Of a DNA stretch of 64,000 bases, positions 61,309-64,000 are shown piece after piece; within the stretch, counting starts at the first letter, position 1; every line of letters starts with the position of its first letter. The notes under the pieces are model-generated. The model saw nothing but the letters and a program-made list of their open reading frames with translations, had not been told where the DNA came from and did not search any database. Source of the DNA: Paenibacillus sp. YPG26 (GTDB lineage Bacteria; Bacillota; Bacilli; Paenibacillales; Paenibacillaceae); the NCBI RefSeq assembly GCF_023704175.1, contig NZ_CP084530.1, positions 3,596,001 through 3,660,000 on the forward strand. Direction: 5' to 3'. Made by a program: the position numbers and the translations under genes.

Positions 61309-63252
61309 CTATCCTTTACATCCTGCTAAAGGCCTGTCTGGGTCCTCCCCAAGGCTCCCTTGCTGCACACAGATCGGCCGATCCATATGGTACAGCTTCC
61401 GGTAGCGGGGACTGCGCTCCATCAGCTCATCATGTGTTCCTCTCATCTCCACCCTGCCGTTCTCCATGAAGATGATCTCATCCATCTTCTCCGTTCCAGC
61501 CAGGTGATGGGTAACCCAAATCAGCGATTTGCCTCTGGTGGCATCCATAATTGTTCTCATGAGCTCCCGCTCTGTCCTCGGATCAAGTCCCACAGTCGGC
61601 TCATCCAGGATGACGACTGGCGTGTCCTGCAGCAGAATCCGCGCAAGTGCCACCCGCTGGCGTTCCCCGCCGGAGAATCGCTGACCGGTCTCCCGCATGG
61701 GGGTGTCATATCCAGCAGGGAGAGATTCAATCAACGGGGCAAGCTGCGCCTGTCCGGCAGCCAGCCTGATCTCCTCTTCCCCTGCCTCTCCCCGGCCCAG
61801 CCGGATATTGTTCCCCACGGTGGTGTCGAACAGATGCGGGCGCTGATTAAGTACAGAGATGATCTTTGGGATATCGTCTCCAAGCTCTTCCGCTGCTGCA
61901 CCGTTAATCTGCACGGCCCCCGTCTCCGGCGCAAGCACGCCCTGGATAAGCCCCAGCAGAGTTGACTTCCCGGACCCGCTGCGTCCGATCACAGCAATCC
62001 GCTTGCCCTGCGGGATGTCCAGCGAGATGCCGTGAACCGCAGCCCCGGCAGCCCCTTCGTAGCTGTAGCTCACTCCATCAAGCTGGATATGCGCAGCGGC
62101 CGGCTTCGTGAAGGCTTCGCTGATAAGAGCGCCGGCTCCGCGAGCGGCTCCCGGCCACCCAAGGCCCACCGGCGCGGCTTCTGCAGCTCCCGGCGACTCA
62201 TGGCCCTGCCGCGCGGCCTCGGATGCGCCAGCGGCTTCGGCTGCCTTAGCCCCTTCAGCCGCGCGGCCCCGGCCTGCGACCCGTGCCGTTTCTTCCCGGC
62301 TGGCCTCAGATATTTCATTCAGCCGGCCCAGCGAGCTCCGGTAACGGGGCAGCTTCTCCACCGCCTCAGATACGGGCAGGAAGACGTCCAGCAGCGGGAA
62401 GATGACCAGCACACAGGCGGCGATTAGCGTTCCATTCATCCTGCCGTCTGCCGCCTGACCGGCTGACCACGACATCATGAGCAGCACGCCGCCGAGAACC
62501 ACCAGCTGCCCAAGCAGGGCTCTTAGCCTTGCCCATCTTTTGAGCGCCTGGTCCGCCCTTGTAATCCGGGCTTCATCCGCTTCATAGGACGTCAGGAAGT
62601 CCCGAGTCCTTCCGCTGATGACCCAAGTGCCAAGGCCCATTACAGCATCTGTCAGCTTCTGATACAGGCGGCTGCGCTCCTGCTTCATCCGCTCCTGAGT
62701 TCTCGCTGTCATCAGCAGGGATAGAATAGGGAGCACGCCCAGCAGAATAAGCAGCAGGCCTGCGGCCATCCACGCACAGCCGGCATCGAACCGGCCGAGC
62801 GCAGCGATCACCACGGCATACATGACCACGGCAGCCGCCCCCGGAAAGGCGGTGCGCAGATATACATTTTGCAGCTGCTCAATATCCTCCGCCAGCAGTC
62901 CGAGGATGTCTCCGGTTCGGTACTTGGAGCGAAGCCTCAGCGCATCCGGCTCCAGACTGTTGTACAGCCGCACACGCATTTGGGACACAATACGCAGCAC
63001 CGCGTTATGCCCGGCCAGCCGCTCCACATAATGCAGGACAGCCCGGCTGATGCCGAATGTCCTTACTCCCACGATGGGAACATACACCAGCAGAATGTTC
63101 TCGGGGCGAAGGGCCGACTTCGAGATCAGGTACCCGGAGGTGAACATCAGCATCGAGGCGGCGGAGGCCGTCAGCACCCCAAGGAGAACAATCAGGATGA
63201 ACCGGCCCGAATGGGCCTTAATGTACGGCTTCAGCCAGCCTTCCTGTCTCAT
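61309..63252 (-). CDS. cydC: CydC, subunit of the thiol-reductant ABC exporter
   Basis: A 647-residue half-transporter needed for assembly of cytochrome bd, exporting cysteine or glutathione-like thiols with CydD. Six helices are followed by a nucleotide-binding domain: Walker A GRSGSGKST near residue 422, signature FSGGERQRVAL near 526, Walker B VVILDEPTVGLD near 547. An Ala/Gly-rich linker of about 70 residues (320-387) between the two domains is longer than usual, and its DNA is GC-rich. The ATG overlaps the cydD stop by 4 bp. Confidence 0.92.
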   Translation of the reverse strand: MRQEGWLKPYIKAHSGRFILIVLLGVLTASAASMLMFTSGYLISKSALRPENILLVYVPIVGVRTFGISRAVLHYVERLAGHNAVLRIVSQMRVRLYNSLEPDALRLRSKYRTGDILGLLAEDIEQLQNVYLRTAFPGAAAVVMYAVVIAALGRFDAGCAWMAAGLLLILLGVLPILSLLMTARTQERMKQERSRLYQKLTDAVMGLGTWVISGRTRDFLTSYEADEARITRADQALKRWARLRALLGQLVVLGGVLLMMSWSAGQAADGRMNGTLIAACVLVIFPLLDVFLPVSEAVEKLPRYRSSLGRLNEISEASREETARVAGRGRAAEGAKAAEAAGASEAARQGHESPGAAEAAPVGLGWPGAARGAGALISEAFTKPAAAHIQLDGVSYSYEGAAGAAVHGISLDIPQGKRIAVIGRSGSGKSTLLGLIQGVLAPETGAVQINGAAAEELGDDIPKIISVLNQRPHLFDTTVGNNIRLGRGEAGEEEIRLAAGQAQLAPLIESLPAGYDTPMRETGQRFSGGERQRVALARILLQDTPVVILDEPTVGLDPRTERELMRTIMDATRGKSLIWVTHHLAGTEKMDEIIFMENGRVEMRGTHDELMERSPRYRKLYHMDRPICVQQGSLGEDPDRPLAGCKG

Positions 63253-64000
63253 TCCGCACTCTCCTCCTGCTCTTTGATCAGCGCGTAATAAGCGCCCTGC
63301 TTACTCATAAGGTCCTCGTGGCTTCCCACCTCGGCCACCCTCCCTTGGTCTATGACCACGATGACATCCATATCCGGCAACCAGTGCAGCCGGTGGGTAG
63401 CCAGTATAGCCGTCTTCCCCTCAAAAAGACCCAGCATCGTCGCCTTCAGCTCATACTCTGTCTCTATGTCAAGATGAGCCGTCGGTTCATCCAGCAGGAT
63501 GATTGGACGATCACTGAGAAAGGCCCGGGCAAGCGCAACCCGCTGCTCCTGTCCTCCGCTGAGGCGCCTTCCCCCGCCGCCGATCATCTCCTTGTATCCC
63601 CCGGTCAGCTGCCCCACAACCGGACCAAGCCCTGCCGCCTCTATGGCTTGCTTCACATCTTCCAGAGAAGCCTGCGGCGAATAGAACTTTATATTATCTT
63701 CAAGCGTGCTGCTAAATAGATAAGGCTGCTGCGGGATATACACGATCTGATTCCGCCAGACGGCCTCCGATAATGAAGACATCATTCGTCCATCCACTTG
63801 TACACGGCCTGCAGTCGGGCGGAGGAATCCGCCCAGGATATCAATCAGCGTGGATTTCCCCGCGCCGCTCTCTCCAATGATCCCTATCTTCATCCCCGCC
63901 TCAAGCTCCAGGGTGACCTCTTCAAGCGATGCTCTGCCGCCTTCCTCATGCGTGACGGTCAGTCCCGTCAGGGTAAGTCTGCTCTGCGGAGTCCAGCTGT
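63249..64000 (-). CDS. cydD: CydD, subunit of the thiol-reductant ABC exporter (partial)
   Basis: The C-terminal 250 residues of the partner half-transporter: Walker A GESGAGKST, signature LSGGQEQRVALARAFL, Walker B PIILLDEPTAHLD, H-loop ATHRLHW. The N-terminal membrane part lies beyond the window's right edge. Its stop overlaps the cydC start by 4 bp. In Firmicutes the genes usually follow cydAB, which would lie further right. Confidence 0.92.
   Translation of the reverse strand, partial: SWTPQSRLTLTGLTVTHEEGGRASLEEVTLELEAGMKIGIIGESGAGKSTLIDILGGFLRPTAGRVQVDGRMMSSLSEAVWRNQIVYIPQQPYLFSSTLEDNIKFYSPQASLEDVKQAIEAAGLGPVVGQLTGGYKEMIGGGGRRLSGGQEQRVALARAFLSDRPIILLDEPTAHLDIETEYELKATMLGLFEGKTAILATHRLHWLPDMDVIVVIDQGRVAEVGSHEDLMSKQGAYYALIKEQEESAE

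Overview
The window reads as chromosomal DNA of an endospore-forming, low-to-mid GC Firmicute, most likely Paenibacillus or a close relative. The pointers are a gerA-type germinant receptor operon, a PdaA spore-cortex deacetylase, a collagen-like spore-surface protein, the RsbQ sigma-B sensor hydrolase, bacillithiol-era families (DinB/YfiT type), strong AGGAGG ribosome sites and frequent TTG/GTG starts. No rRNA, tRNA, CRISPR array, prophage or insertion sequence was seen. The genes are mostly short operons separated by clear intrinsic terminators.

Layout. 0-8 kb: a Fur-controlled siderophore ABC ATPase (cut by the window edge), a DUF3243 protein, a VanY-type carboxypeptidase lipoprotein, a DEAD-box RNA helicase with a long RGG tail, a ThuA-like protein, a HemD-like protein, and a PerR-like repressor followed by an overlapping response-regulator-like protein with a degenerate receiver. 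8-13 kb: gerKA-gerKC-gerKB, in which both membrane subunits carry low-complexity C-terminal tails encoded by in-frame tandem repeats. 13-21 kb: a FAD/Rieske oxidoreductase, a PadR-DUF1700-DUF4097 operon, a small HEXXH protein, a partly decayed 660-bp stretch, and a four-gene lipid-linked sugar operon (GT39, GT2, DUF2304, EmrE-like flippase). 21-28 kb: an MMPL exporter behind a perfect 18-bp palindrome, and a MarR-controlled heterodimeric ABC exporter.

28-42 kb: PdaA, a membrane M50 protease, an APC permease, a YwnA-like Rrf2 regulator, the CidR/CidAB holin-like locus, a Ugp-type glycerol-3-phosphate uptake operon behind a convincing Pho box, a flavodoxin with two small unknown proteins, and an EmrAB-like drug exporter. 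42-54 kb: a GyrI-like protein, a DUF6054 protein, ferritin, two diguanylate-cyclase-like proteins, an Rrf2-nitroreductase pair sharing a near-identical operator, an EamA transporter, a SUFU-domain protein with an in-frame downstream ORF, and a chemoreceptor with its own sigma-D promoter followed by an orphan solute-binding lipoprotein.

54-64 kb: a three-gene membrane cluster of unknown role, the collagen-like protein, YfbM, RidA, tautomerase-like and DinB-family proteins, a 51-residue ORF behind a sigma-B-like promoter, rsbQ followed by a PAS protein that matches the sensor half of RsbP but lacks its phosphatase, and finally cydC and the end of cydD.

Regulatory logic visible in the sequence includes iron (Fur), peroxide (PerR), phosphate (PhoP), motility (sigma-D) and general stress (sigma-B, RsbQ) inputs, plus several locally autoregulated transport or redox units (MarR, two Rrf2 proteins, PadR). 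The most unusual items are the RsbQ-PAS pair without a phosphatase next to a sigma-B-like promoter, the chemoreceptor plus orphan binding protein unit, the SUFU gene with its in-frame tail, and the repeat-tailed germinant receptor.
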